Below are positions 17,273 through 26,410 of a stretch of 64,000 bases of DNA, one piece after another. The notes below the pieces were generated by a model. The model was not told the DNA's origin. It made no database searches and saw only the letters and a program-made list of their open reading frames with translations. This stretch comes from Variovorax sp. PCZ-1. GTDB lineage: Bacteria; Pseudomonadota; Gammaproteobacteria; Burkholderiales; Burkholderiaceae_C. The DNA lies in the NCBI RefSeq assembly GCF_018413605.1, contig NZ_JAHCDN010000001.1:806001-870000 (forward strand), in the 5' to 3' direction. Position 1 is the first letter of the stretch. Each line of letters starts with the position of its first letter. The position numbers were made by a program, and so were the translations under genes.

Positions 17273-17584
17273 ATGAAAAGAATCGGCCAAGCGCCCAATA
17301 TTGCGATTGCTCAGCTCTGGGTAGACATGCTGCGTGATCAGGGGATTGATGCGAATATGCAGCGCTATTTTTTGAATGGCGCGGCGGGTGATCTACCGCC
17401 AGATCAGTGCTTGCCAGAGATTTGGGTGCAAGACGATGCCCAGTTTGATCGCGCTAAATTGATCTTGGTGGAGATTCAACGTACACCGCAGCGCAACTGG
17501 GTCTGCCAAGCTTGCGGTGAGCGGATTGAAGGCGGGTTTGAGAGCTGCTGGAACTGCGGTGCTGATATGCCATCCCACTTCTAA
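17273..17584 (+). CDS. DUF2007-type protein with C-terminal zinc ribbon
   Basis: 103 residues from the ATG at 17273 (MKRIGQAPNIAIAQLWVDML). A longer frame from 17198 is encoded by the REP-like repeat and is not believable as protein. The N-terminal region (about 8-70), with LWVDMLRDQGIDANMQ and PEIWVQDDAQFDRAKLILVE, matches the small DUF2007 'putative signal transducing' fold. The C-terminal part holds two Cys pairs, CQACGERIEGGFESCWNCG, a typical rubredoxin-like zinc knuckle. Function is unknown. Confidence 0.8.
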   Translation: MKRIGQAPNIAIAQLWVDMLRDQGIDANMQRYFLNGAAGDLPPDQCLPEIWVQDDAQFDRAKLILVEIQRTPQRNWVCQACGERIEGGFESCWNCGADMPSHF

Positions 17585-17670
17585 ATCGTTCCCATGCGTC
17601 GTTGCAGCTCCTAGTCTAGAAATACTTGATAAGCGGGATTAAGGCTTCTAAGACCAGAATTTAAAGAAAA

Positions 17671-17723
17671 ACCGGCATGTCGCCGGCATAGAATCTGCGC
17701 AGAGTGCTATTAAATTAATAGTA
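17671..17723 (+). repeat. Dispersed CGGCATAGAATCTGCGCA element, intergenic
   Basis: A near-consensus copy, CGCCGGCATAGAATCTGCGC then AGAGTGCTATTAAATTAATA. It sits between the DUF2007 gene and the hypothetical gene behind lexA. The first half also holds the direct repeat CCGGCATGTCGCCGGCAT. Confidence 0.9.
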
Positions 17724-17732
17724 GCTTAAACT

Positions 17733-18074
17733 TCAAGCAGGTTCGTCGCACAGACGATCTAACTCGGCGCAAACATCACGCATACGGCCGGAGATGACGA
17801 TGCGGCCGTCTTGGGCGCGGCGGGAGCGCAGGATTTGGGCGGCTGTGAGGCCGCCAGTGGCCATCGTGCCCATCAGATCTTTGCCAACCATGCGGATGCC
17901 AGCGGCTTGAATTTTTTGTTGCTGGCTGGCTGGCCTTGCGATGCTGGGAAAAGCAGGTGATTTGGCCAAGCGGGGCTGTGCGCCGATCACTGCGCTAGAA
18001 AACGAGGGACTTGGCACAGGGGGCGAGAAAAAATCGACAACGCCTTGCAGGGGCAACAACAATTGGCTGAACAT
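17733..18074 (-). CDS. Hypothetical protein behind lexA
   Basis: 113 residues, not recognised. The N-terminal third is Pro/Ser-rich (FFSPPVPSPSFSSAVIG). The C-terminal half is basic and helical (MVGKDLMGTMATGGLTAAQI, then GRIVISGRMRDVCAELDRLC). It lies 12 bp downstream of the lexA stop on the same strand, so it may be co-transcribed and therefore SOS-inducible. No cell-division inhibitor hallmark such as a clear transmembrane helix is present, so I do not assign it. It could also be a weakly conserved, lineage-specific gene. Confidence 0.6.
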   Translation of the reverse strand: MFSQLLLPLQGVVDFFSPPVPSPSFSSAVIGAQPRLAKSPAFPSIARPASQQQKIQAAGIRMVGKDLMGTMATGGLTAAQILRSRRAQDGRIVISGRMRDVCAELDRLCDEPA

Positions 18075-18086
18075 GATGTGCTGCCC

Positions 18087-18761
18087 TTAGTGCGTGAAGG
18101 AGTTGCGGATCAGGCCAACAGCCAAGCCTTCGATTTCAAAGGGTTCGCCGGGCTCGACGATGATGGTTTTGAAATCTGGGTTTTCGGGGTGCAGCTCGAT
18201 GATGTTTTTGTTGCGCTGGAAGCGCTTCACTGTCACATCATCACCAATGCGGGCGACGACAATTTGACCGTTGCGGGCATCTTTGGTGGATTGCACGGCG
18301 AGCAAATCGCCATCCATGATGCCGATATCGCGCATGCTCATGCCGCGCACTTTGAGCAAGTAATCGGGCTTGGTGGGAAACATGCTGGGCTCGACGTAAT
18401 ACGTCTGGTCAATGTGCTCTTGCGCGAGTATGGGTGAGCCGGCGGCGACGCGGCCGACCAAGGGCAGGGCGAGCTGCATAAGGCTTTGCAGAGGCAGGCC
18501 GAATTGCTTGTTGCGCGTTTCGTTAATGGCGCGGAGCGTTTCGCCGCGCAGGCGGATGCCGCGCGAGGTGCCTTGCAGGAGCTCGATGGCGCCTTTGCGA
18601 TGCAGGGCTTGCAGATGCTCTTCAGCGGCATTGGCTGATTTGAAGCCGAACTCGGCAGCGATTTCGGCGCGCGTGGGGGGCGAGCCGGTTTTCTCAATCG
18701 TGGTTTGAATGAGGGTGAGAATCTGTTGCTGGCGAGCGGTAAGCTTAGGGCTATCGAACAT
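18087..18761 (-). CDS. lexA: LexA SOS repressor / autoprotease
   Basis: 224 residues from the ATG at 18761 ([19 protein letters not shown]). The frame extends 7 residues upstream, but this start is the usual one in related betaproteobacteria. The winged HTH includes [20 protein letters not shown] and [15 protein letters not shown]. The autocleavage Ala-Gly is in [10 protein letters not shown], the nucleophile Ser in [15 protein letters not shown] and the general-base Lys in [11 protein letters not shown], so all protease residues are intact. LexA represses DNA-damage genes until RecA-stimulated self-cleavage. A LexA-like dyad lies at 18847-18866 upstream, consistent with autoregulation. Confidence 0.96.
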   Translation of the reverse strand: MFDSPKLTARQQQILTLIQTTIEKTGSPPTRAEIAAEFGFKSANAAEEHLQALHRKGAIELLQGTSRGIRLRGETLRAINETRNKQFGLPLQSLMQLALPLVGRVAAGSPILAQEHIDQTYYVEPSMFPTKPDYLLKVRGMSMRDIGIMDGDLLAVQSTKDARNGQIVVARIGDDVTVKRFQRNKNIIELHPENPDFKTIIVEPGEPFEIEGLAVGLIRNSFTH

Positions 18762-18846
18762 GGCAAACTCCTGTGAATTCAAGTTGCTGGGTACGCATCA
18801 CGCTGCTGGCAACTGCGATTGAAAACAGCCTGATTGCGCATCCAGT

Positions 18847-18866
18847 AACTGGATATTAGCCCAGTT
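18847..18866. promoter_or_regulatory. Candidate LexA operator between lexA and the asparaginase gene
   Basis: The 20-bp dyad reads AACTGGATATTAGCCCAGTT. It fits the CTGT-N8-ACAG SOS-box layout with CTGG-N8-CCAG half-sites (18849-18852 and 18861-18864) and matches the ACTG...CAGT ends of the E. coli consensus. It lies 85 bp from the lexA start and 35 bp from the asparaginase start. Confidence 0.6.
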
Positions 18867-18901
18867 TTTTGGCTTGTGCAAGTATTTTTGAAAATATTTT
18901 T

Positions 18902-19906
18902 ATGACCGAGAAAATCGTCGTACTTGGGACTGGCGGCACGATTGCTGGCACAGCTGCGAGCAGCAGCGACCACACGGGTTACACCGCTGCGCAGATTGGG
19001 ATTACTTCGCTGTTGCAGTCTGTGCCGGGGCTGCAGGAGGCTTTGCAAGGCCGTGAGCTGGTGAGCGAGCAGCTAGCGCAGCTCGATAGCAAGGACATGG
19101 ATTTCGACACGATGCGGCGGCTGGCTCAGAGCTGCGTGCATCATCTTGCGCAGCCTGAGGTGAGGGCAATAGTGATCACGCACGGCACGGATACTCTGGA
19201 GGAGACGGCGTATTTTCTGCATCGCGTGATTCCTATTGAGCTGCAAGCTAAGCCGGTGGTGCTGACCTGCGCGATGCGGCCAGCGACGAGCAGTGAGGCG
19301 GATGGGCCGCGCAATCTGCGGGATGCTGTGCTGGTAGCGGGAGACTCACATGCGCGTGGCGTGCTTTCTGTGTGCGCAGGCGATGTGCATAGCGCCAAGA
19401 CTGTGCAGAAGGTTCACACCTACGCGCTGAATGCGTTTTCTAGCGGGGATGTCGCTTTGGGTGAGCCGGGTGTGGTGGCGCAGGTGGTGGGTGATCAGGT
19501 GCTGTGGAAGCCAGTTTTTCAATCATTTTTAGATGAAAAACGGCATATCGACCGCATAGAATCTGCGCAAGCAGCTATAGATTTGATAGTGAATACGTCT
19601 GTAGCAAAGATCGCATGGCCGCGCGTGGAGATCGTGTTGAATCACGCGCAGGCGACGGGAAGCATCGTACGCGCCTTGCTTGCTGAAGCTACATCGCAAG
19701 ACCCGCTGTGTGGCATTGTTGTAGCCGGAACGGGTAATGGCACGGTAAGTGAATCCTTGCAGAGCGCCTTAAATGAAGCGCAGCCAAAAGGCGTTGAAGT
19801 GATTGTGGCAAGTCGCTGCGCTTGGGGCGGTGTTCACGATGTGAGCGCCTTATCCGCTGTGAAAGCGCGGATTGATTTGATGCTCAAGCTCTTGAGGGCT
19901 GCATGA
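18902..19906 (+). CDS. L-asparaginase family protein
   Basis: 334 residues from the ATG at 18902 (MTEKIVVLGTGGTIAGTAAS). It hydrolyses asparagine to aspartate and ammonia. The first catalytic Thr lies in GTGGTIAG (Thr13 region), and the second catalytic pair lies in ITHGTDTLEETAYFL (residues 92-106). DVHSAKTVQKVHT matches the family's Lys segment. No signal peptide is seen, so a cytoplasmic enzyme is likely. Residues about 212-231 (EKRHIDRIESAQAAIDLIVN) are encoded by an in-frame copy of the dispersed element, placed in the linker before the C-terminal domain. Nearly the same peptide occurs in the unrelated YbiB protein of this window. It is divergent from lexA. Confidence 0.9.
   Translation: MTEKIVVLGTGGTIAGTAASSSDHTGYTAAQIGITSLLQSVPGLQEALQGRELVSEQLAQLDSKDMDFDTMRRLAQSCVHHLAQPEVRAIVITHGTDTLEETAYFLHRVIPIELQAKPVVLTCAMRPATSSEADGPRNLRDAVLVAGDSHARGVLSVCAGDVHSAKTVQKVHTYALNAFSSGDVALGEPGVVAQVVGDQVLWKPVFQSFLDEKRHIDRIESAQAAIDLIVNTSVAKIAWPRVEIVLNHAQATGSIVRALLAEATSQDPLCGIVVAGTGNGTVSESLQSALNEAQPKGVEVIVASRCAWGGVHDVSALSAVKARIDLMLKLLRAA
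19535..19592 (+). repeat. Dispersed CGGCATAGAATCTGCGCA element, in frame inside asparaginase gene
   Basis: The plus strand reads CGGCATATCGACCGCATAGA then ATCTGCGCAAGCAGCTATAG and ATTTGATAGT. All landmarks of the intergenic copies are present. It is in the coding orientation and is translated as HIDRIESAQAAIDLIV. Confidence 0.9.
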
Positions 19907-19919
19907 TGGAAACCCTCTC

Positions 19920-19976
19920 CGTTCACCCTGAGCTTGTCGAAGGGGCATAAGGCTTCGACAGGCTCAGCCCGAACGG
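19920..19976. repeat. REP-like inverted repeat, GAGCTTGTCGAAG family (copy 3)
   Basis: CGTTCACCCTGAGCTTGTCG (from 19920) pairs with CGACAGGCTCAGCCCGAACG (to 19976). It lies between the convergent ends of the asparaginase gene and dusA, where it may also act as a bidirectional transcription stop. Confidence 0.87.
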
Positions 19977-19986
19977 GGTTGAGCAG

Positions 19987-21021
19987 TCAGCGAATTTCAA
20001 TGGGAAGCCGTTGCTGAGCGAGTTCACTCACCGCATGCGCAGATTCACCCTTGAGCCGATGATCGCTCCACACCTGCCGCCAGCCGCGCGAACCTGCTTG
20101 GCCGTGGCGCAGGCCGAGCATGTGGCGGGCGACGGAATGCCAAGCGGTGTCATATTGCTCTTTGCGGCGTGCCATGTAATCGCACATTTGCGCTTCGACT
20201 TCTTCGCGCGAAGGCGCTTGTGAAGATGTATCACCGTAAAACTCACGATCCCAAGAAGCCATCCAATACGGGTTGTGATAAGCCTCGCGGCCAATCATCA
20301 CGCCGTCTACATGCTTCAAGTGTCCATTGACTTGTTCAGTTGTCGTGATCCCGCCATTGATGCAAATCGTGAGATCAGGAAACTCACGCTTCAACCGATA
20401 CACCATCTCGTAACGCAGCGGCGGAATATCGCGGTTCTCCTTGGGTGACAAACCTTTGAGCCACGCATTGCGCGCATGCACAAGAAACACCTTGCAGCCC
20501 GCATCTGCCACCGTGCCCACAAAATCGCGCACGAAATCGTAGCTCTCAGTCTTATCAATACCAATGCGATGCTTCACCGTGACGGGAATGCTCACCGCAT
20601 CCAGCATCGCCTTCACACCATCGGCAACGAGCGCCGCCTCATTCATCAAGCAAGCGCCAAATGCACCGCGCTGCACGCGCTCACTCGGGCAGCCGCAATT
20701 CAAGTTTATTTCGTCATAACCCCACTGCTCGCCCAGCTTCGCTGCCTTGGCCAAATCTTCCGGCTCGCTGCCACCGAGCTGGAGCGCAACAGGATGCTCT
20801 TCATCATTGAAATCCAAATGGCGCGGCACATCGCCATGCAGCAGCGCGCCGGTGGTCACCATCTCGGTGTAGAGCAGGGTGTTCTTTGTGAGCAGGCGAT
20901 GGAAATAGCGGCAATGCCTGTCCGTCCAGTCCATCATCGGCGCCACGCTCATTCGCCAAGGCGAATGAGCGGGTGTTGATCCCGTTGCTTTTGCAGTATC
21001 AAGAGGCTTCAAAAAACTCAT
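19987..21021 (-). CDS. dusA: tRNA-dihydrouridine(20/20a) synthase DusA
   Basis: A 344-residue FMN-dependent TIM-barrel enzyme that reduces U20/U20a in the tRNA D-loop. Signature blocks are SVAPMMDWTDRHCRYFHRLL near the N-terminus, the catalytic Cys in NLNCGCPSERVQRGAFGACLM, VKHRIGID, NGGI and MIGREAYHNPYWM. Its start ATG overlaps the kup stop (ATGA), so the two are translationally coupled. An internal ATG just before SVAPMMDW would give a shorter N-terminus closer to some homologues; the overlap favours the longer form. Confidence 0.94.
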   Translation of the reverse strand: MSFLKPLDTAKATGSTPAHSPWRMSVAPMMDWTDRHCRYFHRLLTKNTLLYTEMVTTGALLHGDVPRHLDFNDEEHPVALQLGGSEPEDLAKAAKLGEQWGYDEINLNCGCPSERVQRGAFGACLMNEAALVADGVKAMLDAVSIPVTVKHRIGIDKTESYDFVRDFVGTVADAGCKVFLVHARNAWLKGLSPKENRDIPPLRYEMVYRLKREFPDLTICINGGITTTEQVNGHLKHVDGVMIGREAYHNPYWMASWDREFYGDTSSQAPSREEVEAQMCDYMARRKEQYDTAWHSVARHMLGLRHGQAGSRGWRQVWSDHRLKGESAHAVSELAQQRLPIEIR

Positions 21022-22916
21022 GTGCTCCGGCCAAATTCCACCGTGTGGTTATCCGGCAAATTGAAATAGCTCGCTGCGCGACTGGCGTTACGTTGCATGA
21101 AGCGCAGAACCTTGAATTGTCCTGGCCACCATCCTTGGGAAGTGCCATCAACAGCTTGGGTTCTTGAAATGAAGTAAGAAGTGTTCATGTCGTTCACGTC
21201 AACAGAATGTCGGTAGCTGAACAAAGCCATGATTTTGCCAGCATGGACGGTTTCCATAAAACCGACCTGCGCTTTCACGCGCCAGAAATCTGGTGCGATC
21301 TGCTCGACCGCAAGACTGTTTGCCACAGGCACGCGTGGTAAATCTGAAGGGTGAATCTCCAGCACTACCACTTTTTTGTGCAGCACTTGATTGTGTTTGA
21401 GGTTATGCAGAAGCGCATGCGGCACGGTATCAGCATCGGCGGTGAGATAGACCGCAGTGCCCTGCACGCGATGGACATCGCCTTCCACCAAACTCTTGAC
21501 AAAATCGGTCAGAGGCAGAGCATCTTGCGTCGCTGCAGCGTGCTTGGCTTTTTGTCCGCGTGCCCAGGTACTCATCACGAAAATCAACAGTGCAGAAATC
21601 AACAAAGTGACCCAACCGCCCGCCCAAAGCTTCGTCATGTTCGATGCGAAGAAAATGATTTCCAGAGCAAGCATCAATGCAAGCAGTGCAAGAGTAGGCA
21701 GCAATGGCCATTTCCATTGCTTATACGCCACGATACCAAAAAGCATGGTGGTGCAAAGCATCGTTACCGTGATGGCAATACCATAAGCCGAAGCCAGCGC
21801 AGAAGAGGATTTGAAACCGACGACCAGCGCCAACACGCCAGCCAGCATCAGCCAATTGATCAGTGGCAAATACACCTGCCCGCGCACATCGCTGGAGGTC
21901 TGTACAACTTTCATGCGAGGCAAATAGCCCATGCCCATCGCTTGCACAGTCATGGAGTACGCACCTGCAATCGTCGCTTGCGAAGCAATCACCGTGGCGG
22001 CGGCTGCCAGAATCACCAGCGGAATCACCCAATCAGTGGGTACCATCATGAAGAGCGGGCTGCCCGCTGCCTCAGGGTTAGCCAAGACCAAAGCACCTTG
22101 GCCAAAATAATTGATCACCAAACCAGGCATCGCGACGAAGAGCCAAGCTAGGCGCACGGCTTTGGCGCCAAAGTGCCCCATGTCTGCATACAAAGCTTCC
22201 GCGCCCGTCACAGCCAAAAACACCGAACCGAGCACCACGAAGCTGATACCTGGGTTGTTGATGACATACTGCATGCCATACCAAGGATTGAGCGCTGCGA
22301 GTATCTGCGGATACTGGGCGATGTGGTATGCGCCCAAAGCGCCTAGCGTCGCAAACCAGACGATCACAATCGGCCCAAATAATTTTCCTACCTTCGCTGT
22401 GCCATGAAACTGGAAGGCAAACAGAAGCACAATGATCACCAAAGTGATCGGCAGCACATACGGCTTCAATGCAGGTGTGGCCACCTCGAGTCCTTCAATT
22501 GCCGAGAGCACAGAGATGGCTGGGGTGATGAGTGCATCGCCATAAAACATGGTGGCACCCACCAAGCCGATCATGCCTACCATGCTCATCCAAGCAGGGC
22601 TCATGCCTGCTACACATTGCTTGGCCATCGCTTGTAACGACAGCACACCGCCTTCGCCATGATGATTCGCTCGCAGAACGAGCCACACATATTTGATCGT
22701 CACGATAAAGGTCAGCGTCCAGACGATCAGCGAGAGAATGCCCAGAATACTCTCCTTGTTTTGCACCACGCCATGCGCGGTACTGATGGATTCTTTGAAG
22801 GCATAGAGAGGAGAGGTGCCGATATCGCCATACACCACACCCAAGGCGGCCAGCATGAGGGCGGCAGAGAATTTCTGTGAAGGTGCACTCTCTGCCACCG
22901 TGTCTTGTACTTGCAT
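21018..22916 (-). CDS. kup: Kup-type potassium uptake transporter
   Basis: 632 residues from the ATG at 22916 (MQVQDTVAESAPSQKFSAAL), with GAAAG upstream as a plausible ribosome site. The frame is open for 29 more codons, but that length is atypical. The first helix motif ALGVVYGDIGTSPLYAFKES is diagnostic for the KUP/HAK/KT family of K+/H+ symporters. About 12 membrane helices follow (for example GMIGLVGATMFYGDALITPA, then AISVLSAIEGL), and a cytoplasmic C-terminal domain of about 180 residues completes it. The gene overlaps dusA downstream by 4 bp. Confidence 0.95.
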   Translation of the reverse strand: MQVQDTVAESAPSQKFSAALMLAALGVVYGDIGTSPLYAFKESISTAHGVVQNKESILGILSLIVWTLTFIVTIKYVWLVLRANHHGEGGVLSLQAMAKQCVAGMSPAWMSMVGMIGLVGATMFYGDALITPAISVLSAIEGLEVATPALKPYVLPITLVIIVLLFAFQFHGTAKVGKLFGPIVIVWFATLGALGAYHIAQYPQILAALNPWYGMQYVINNPGISFVVLGSVFLAVTGAEALYADMGHFGAKAVRLAWLFVAMPGLVINYFGQGALVLANPEAAGSPLFMMVPTDWVIPLVILAAAATVIASQATIAGAYSMTVQAMGMGYLPRMKVVQTSSDVRGQVYLPLINWLMLAGVLALVVGFKSSSALASAYGIAITVTMLCTTMLFGIVAYKQWKWPLLPTLALLALMLALEIIFFASNMTKLWAGGWVTLLISALLIFVMSTWARGQKAKHAAATQDALPLTDFVKSLVEGDVHRVQGTAVYLTADADTVPHALLHNLKHNQVLHKKVVVLEIHPSDLPRVPVANSLAVEQIAPDFWRVKAQVGFMETVHAGKIMALFSYRHSVDVNDMNTSYFISRTQAVDGTSQGWWPGQFKVLRFMQRNASRAASYFNLPDNHTVEFGRST

Positions 22917-23081
22917 AAATGCTTTCAGAATGAAGGGAGGGGGATCGTACGTCTGTAATTGCTGCGCTGCAACATAAAACGGCACCTTTTCACCGAAAAG
23001 CAAGACACTTTATTAGTAGAAACCCTAATCCATATAACTTCTAGTCAGTAGCATCTTGAAATGAAAGCAAGCCAGCCGCGA

Positions 23082-23906
23082 TCAGGCCGCCCATTTCACC
23101 CATCCCGTGTAAGCCGTGACGAGTACGACGATGCCAAACACAATGCGATACCACGCAAAGGGCACAAAATTGTTTGTGGAGATATAGCGCAGCAGCCAGC
23201 GCACGCACAGCCAGGCACTGATGAAGCTGAAAACGAGGCCAACTGCGAACATGGGCACATCAGCCATGGACAGCAAAGCACGCTCTTTGTAGAGGCTGTA
23301 TGCGCCCGCGCCAATGAGTGTAGGCATGGCGAGGAAGAAAGAAAAATCTGTAGCCGCTTTGCGCGAGAGCCCCAGCAGCATGCCGCCGATGATCGTTGCG
23401 CCGCTGCGGCTGGTGCCCGGAATCAAGGCCAAGCATTGCACTAGGCCCACCTTGATGGCATCCATCGAGCTCATGTCATCCACGTTCTGCACACGCACGG
23501 CGGTTTGCTGCCGTTTTTCAGCCCACAAAATAATGAAACCGCCAATGATGAAGGTGCTGGCCACGACGACTGGTGTGAACAAATGCTCTTTCACGGCTTT
23601 GCCAAACAGCAGCCCCATAACGACCGCAGGCACGAAGGCGATCAACACATTCAATGAAAATTGTTGCGCTTGCTTCTCAGTCGGTAAGGCGACCAAGGTG
23701 GTACGAATCTTCTGCCAATAGACCAAGATCACCGCAAAAATCGCCCCGGTTTGAATTGCAATATCAAACACCTTGGCCTTCTCATCGGTAAAGCCCAGCA
23801 AGCTACCTGCCAAAATCAGATGGCCGGTTGAAGAAATGGGTAAAAACTCCGTGAGCCCCTCCACGATGCCCATGATGGCGGCTTTGATCAGCAGGGTGAT
23901 ATCCAC
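23082..23906 (-). CDS. uppP: Undecaprenyl-diphosphatase (BacA/UppP)
   Basis: A 274-residue integral membrane phosphatase that recycles undecaprenyl diphosphate to the monophosphate for peptidoglycan and other envelope polymers. Both catalytic signatures are intact: [17 protein letters not shown] (about 16-32) and [17 protein letters not shown] (about 161-177). The helical pattern fits the inverted-repeat BacA fold. It stands alone on the minus strand between kup and a hypothetical gene. Confidence 0.95.
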   Translation of the reverse strand: MDITLLIKAAIMGIVEGLTEFLPISSTGHLILAGSLLGFTDEKAKVFDIAIQTGAIFAVILVYWQKIRTTLVALPTEKQAQQFSLNVLIAFVPAVVMGLLFGKAVKEHLFTPVVVASTFIIGGFIILWAEKRQQTAVRVQNVDDMSSMDAIKVGLVQCLALIPGTSRSGATIIGGMLLGLSRKAATDFSFFLAMPTLIGAGAYSLYKERALLSMADVPMFAVGLVFSFISAWLCVRWLLRYISTNNFVPFAWYRIVFGIVVLVTAYTGWVKWAA

Positions 23907-23971
23907 GGAGAGCTTTCTATATACGCAAGGCCTTGTATTTTAAGGGTTGACTTCGGGGGCGATTTGATAGA

Positions 23972-24832
23972 TCAGCTGCGCCAGCAGTTGCGCTCCTTAT
24001 CTCGGTCATCATGCAACCAATACTCACCCGACAGTGCAGCCTTGCCTTTAGCGCCTAGATCGCCTGCGCGCGCAATTGCCCAGCCTGTGCCCAGAGACTG
24101 TTCGCAAGCTTGACTCGCCAGTGATTCGCTCTGCAGGTTGATGGCGCGATGGTTTGAGCCGGATGGGCGCAACTCCAGAAAGCGCACATGATTCTGATCC
24201 ATGATTTTGGAGCAAAGCAAAGGCCGCTCATTGGCGCAGCTCAAGGGTTTAACGCAGTTGTAGCCACAGTTGTTGAGGGTGTTTTCGTCACCCTGCGCTA
24301 CAAAAGCGCTGCCGGTCAGCACACCTGAGGCAAGGACTTCACCTGTGGCCGCGATCACCGGCGGCAAGTTGTTTAAAGCGACGGTGTTGGCCTGCAGTTG
24401 CGCAGGAATATCGGCAACAGATTTCACACTCTCTTCTAGGCAGAATTTACGCACATAGGCCCTACTGACCGTGCTCACACAGTCATAAATCACGCCGTTT
24501 TTACCGACAACTGGCACATGCAGCAGTACGACCGCTTGGCCATCAATTTTGGCGTCGATCTCGATCTTGAAAACGCCATCGGGCTGCACACTCCAAGCCT
24601 TAATGCCGCTCTTAGGTGGGATCGGCGGCAGAGTGAAGTTACCCGCGACGGGCAGTTGGCGTGTTTTCTTGAAGTGTGCAGACAACATCTGCAAGCTGTC
24701 GCCAGGCCCTTGATTTTCATAACGCTCAAGATTGATACGCGAAGTTTGCGAGCCCAATCGTGACCAGCTGAAAAAAATCAGCAGTGGCACGCCGATCGCC
24801 AGCAGAAAACCCCAGCCGCGCATTCGATTCAT
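23972..24832 (-). CDS. Hypothetical membrane-anchored protein
   Basis: 286 residues, not recognised. A single N-terminal hydrophobic helix (GWGFLLAIGVPLLIFFSW, about residues 6-23) anchors a periplasmic domain. That domain has seven or so Cys residues (DCVSTVSRAYVRKFCLEE, NNCGYNCVKPLSCANERPLL, then SQACEQS), suggesting disulfides. The stretch following PIPPKSGIKAWSVQPDGVFK resembles the globular part of pseudopilin-like proteins, where a hydrophobic N-terminal helix is followed by a beta-rich Cys-containing head, but the prepilin cleavage motif G-FTLxE is absent. The protein ends WLHDDRDKERNCWRS. I cannot assign a function. Confidence 0.7.
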   Translation of the reverse strand: MNRMRGWGFLLAIGVPLLIFFSWSRLGSQTSRINLERYENQGPGDSLQMLSAHFKKTRQLPVAGNFTLPPIPPKSGIKAWSVQPDGVFKIEIDAKIDGQAVVLLHVPVVGKNGVIYDCVSTVSRAYVRKFCLEESVKSVADIPAQLQANTVALNNLPPVIAATGEVLASGVLTGSAFVAQGDENTLNNCGYNCVKPLSCANERPLLCSKIMDQNHVRFLELRPSGSNHRAINLQSESLASQACEQSLGTGWAIARAGDLGAKGKAALSGEYWLHDDRDKERNCWRS

Positions 24833-24910
24833 GATCAGCCCTTCTTGTTGAATAGCCAGCCATCATAGCGATTCAAGCTAGCGCTCTTGCGCATGCTGCA
24901 AAATACGCTC

Positions 24911-25213
24911 ATGAGCGAAGCGCCTGCCCCAACATCAATACCCGTGCCGCAGGCGCGCAATCCCCTGCATGGCATCACGCTTGAAACCATCGTGACCGAA
25001 CTCGAGGCGCATTACGGCTGGCCAGGTTTGGCGCAGCGCATCAATATCCGCTGCTTTGCGAGCGATCCGAGCGTGTCGTCCAGTCTGAAATTCCTGCGTA
25101 AAACGCCTTGGGCACGCGAGAAAGTGGAGAGCTTGTATCTTTATATGCTCCGAAAAAAGGAGCAAAAATCTAGGCCTGCGGCTAAGGCAACGCGCAAGTA
25201 CGGCTACGAGTGA
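24911..25213 (+). CDS. VF530-family small DNA-binding protein (DUF2132)
   Basis: 100 residues from the ATG at 24911 ([20 protein letters not shown]). The conserved core [21 protein letters not shown] ... [20 protein letters not shown], then KVESLYL, is diagnostic for the small VF530 family, whose founder from Vibrio binds DNA. The C-terminal tail is lysine/arginine-rich ([20 protein letters not shown]), consistent with nucleic acid binding. It ends exactly next to the convergent methyltransferase gene. Confidence 0.85.
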   Translation: MSEAPAPTSIPVPQARNPLHGITLETIVTELEAHYGWPGLAQRINIRCFASDPSVSSSLKFLRKTPWAREKVESLYLYMLRKKEQKSRPAAKATRKYGYE

Positions 25214-26410
25214 TCAGGCCACTGCCAAGCGCCAAAGCGAAGTCACTTCACGCGAGCGCGCGGCGTGCAGCGGATCGCTCTTGTCTTGCGCTTTGGGGTG
25301 CAGCGGTTGCGTATCCATTCGATCAATGACTTTGAGGCCAGCTGAGGAAATAGCCTGCATCAGCTCATCACGGCTGCGTAGCCCAAGGCGTTCTGCCAAA
25401 TCAGACAAAATCAGCCAAGCCTCGCCGCCGCTCTCTAGCCGCTGCCCAACGCCTTTCAAAAACCCCAGCAGCATCTGGCTACCTTCGTCATACACCGCGC
25501 TTTCCAGCGCTGAGCCCACCGGGGCGGGCAGCCAAGGCGGGTTGCAGACGATCAGCTTGGCTTTAGGATGAGTCGCTATATCTGGGAATAAATTCGCCTT
25601 GAGCACTTCCACGGCCTTACCCGTACGACCGGAGGATTGCTGCAAGCGCTTTAAGTTTTCACTCGCGCAAACCAGCGCGCGCTGCGAAACATCGGTAGCG
25701 ACAACTTTGCCCACGCCGCGCGAGGCCAGCAGCGCTGCAATCACGCCTGTGCCCGAACCCACGTCCCAAGCCATCATTTCAGCTGGAGAGCCTTTGGGGA
25801 GCGGTGCTTTCGCAACCAAAGCCAAATACTCCCCACGCACAGGAGAAAACACAGCGTAATGCGCATGAATCCGCAATGGCTGTCCCGAGCGATCTGTACC
25901 TAAAACGGGCACTTCCACACCCTTCTTGCGCCATTCAAACGCGCTGATGATGCCCAGCAACTCTCGCAGGCTGCACACATGGCGCTCTTTATCTTCGGAT
26001 TTCCCCCATGCCTGCTCGCAAGCAATGCGCACATCTGGCGCGCGCCGCAAAGCAATCGAGTAATCCGATTGCAGAGGTATCAGCACACTCCCCAAAATCT
26101 TCGCGCGTTGCGCTTGCGCGTTTCGCTGCGTGAGAAAAGCTTCGGTGAGTGTTTGTTTAGCAGAAGGCTTTGAGGGCGAGCGTTTAGCCAAGCGCCGATC
26201 CAGCGCCTGAATCAAATGCCGCGCATTCTGAAAATCCCCATTCCAAAGCAAGCCTGCATCACTCTGAGCCAGCTTCATCGCCGCATCCGCAGCCAGAGTG
26301 TCGTCGGCCAGCTGCACTTTTGAAGGCGCAGGCAAACCTCGCTCGCTATGCCAATGCGCGGTGTGCGGCTCATCGTTTTGAGTCCACTTGATTTGAGGTG
26401 AGTCACTCAC
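25214..26410 (-). CDS. Class I SAM-dependent methyltransferase (NPPW type)
   Basis: 398 residues from a GTG at 26410 (VSDSPQIKWTQNDEPHTAHW). The GTG overlaps the stop of the LysR gene (GTGA), which fixes this start. A longer ATG frame from 26647 would lie inside the LysR gene. The C-terminal half is a Rossmann methyltransferase: motif I AWDVGSGTGVIAALLASRG, the acidic VVATDVSQRAL, and motif IV LIVCNPPWLPAPVG. NPPW/NPPY motifs mark N-methylation of amide or base nitrogens, as in RlmG/RsmC-like rRNA enzymes and PrmC-like enzymes. The N-terminal 180 residues are a separate domain. The target is not predictable beyond that. Confidence 0.85.
   Translation of the reverse strand: MSDSPQIKWTQNDEPHTAHWHSERGLPAPSKVQLADDTLAADAAMKLAQSDAGLLWNGDFQNARHLIQALDRRLAKRSPSKPSAKQTLTEAFLTQRNAQAQRAKILGSVLIPLQSDYSIALRRAPDVRIACEQAWGKSEDKERHVCSLRELLGIISAFEWRKKGVEVPVLGTDRSGQPLRIHAHYAVFSPVRGEYLALVAKAPLPKGSPAEMMAWDVGSGTGVIAALLASRGVGKVVATDVSQRALVCASENLKRLQQSSGRTGKAVEVLKANLFPDIATHPKAKLIVCNPPWLPAPVGSALESAVYDEGSQMLLGFLKGVGQRLESGGEAWLILSDLAERLGLRSRDELMQAISSAGLKVIDRMDTQPLHPKAQDKSDPLHAARSREVTSLWRLAVA

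Noticed and set aside
21351-22151. 266-codon open frame opposite kup
   Set aside because: Its His/Gln/Arg-rich translation is the mirror of transmembrane codons of kup, and no family resemblance is seen.
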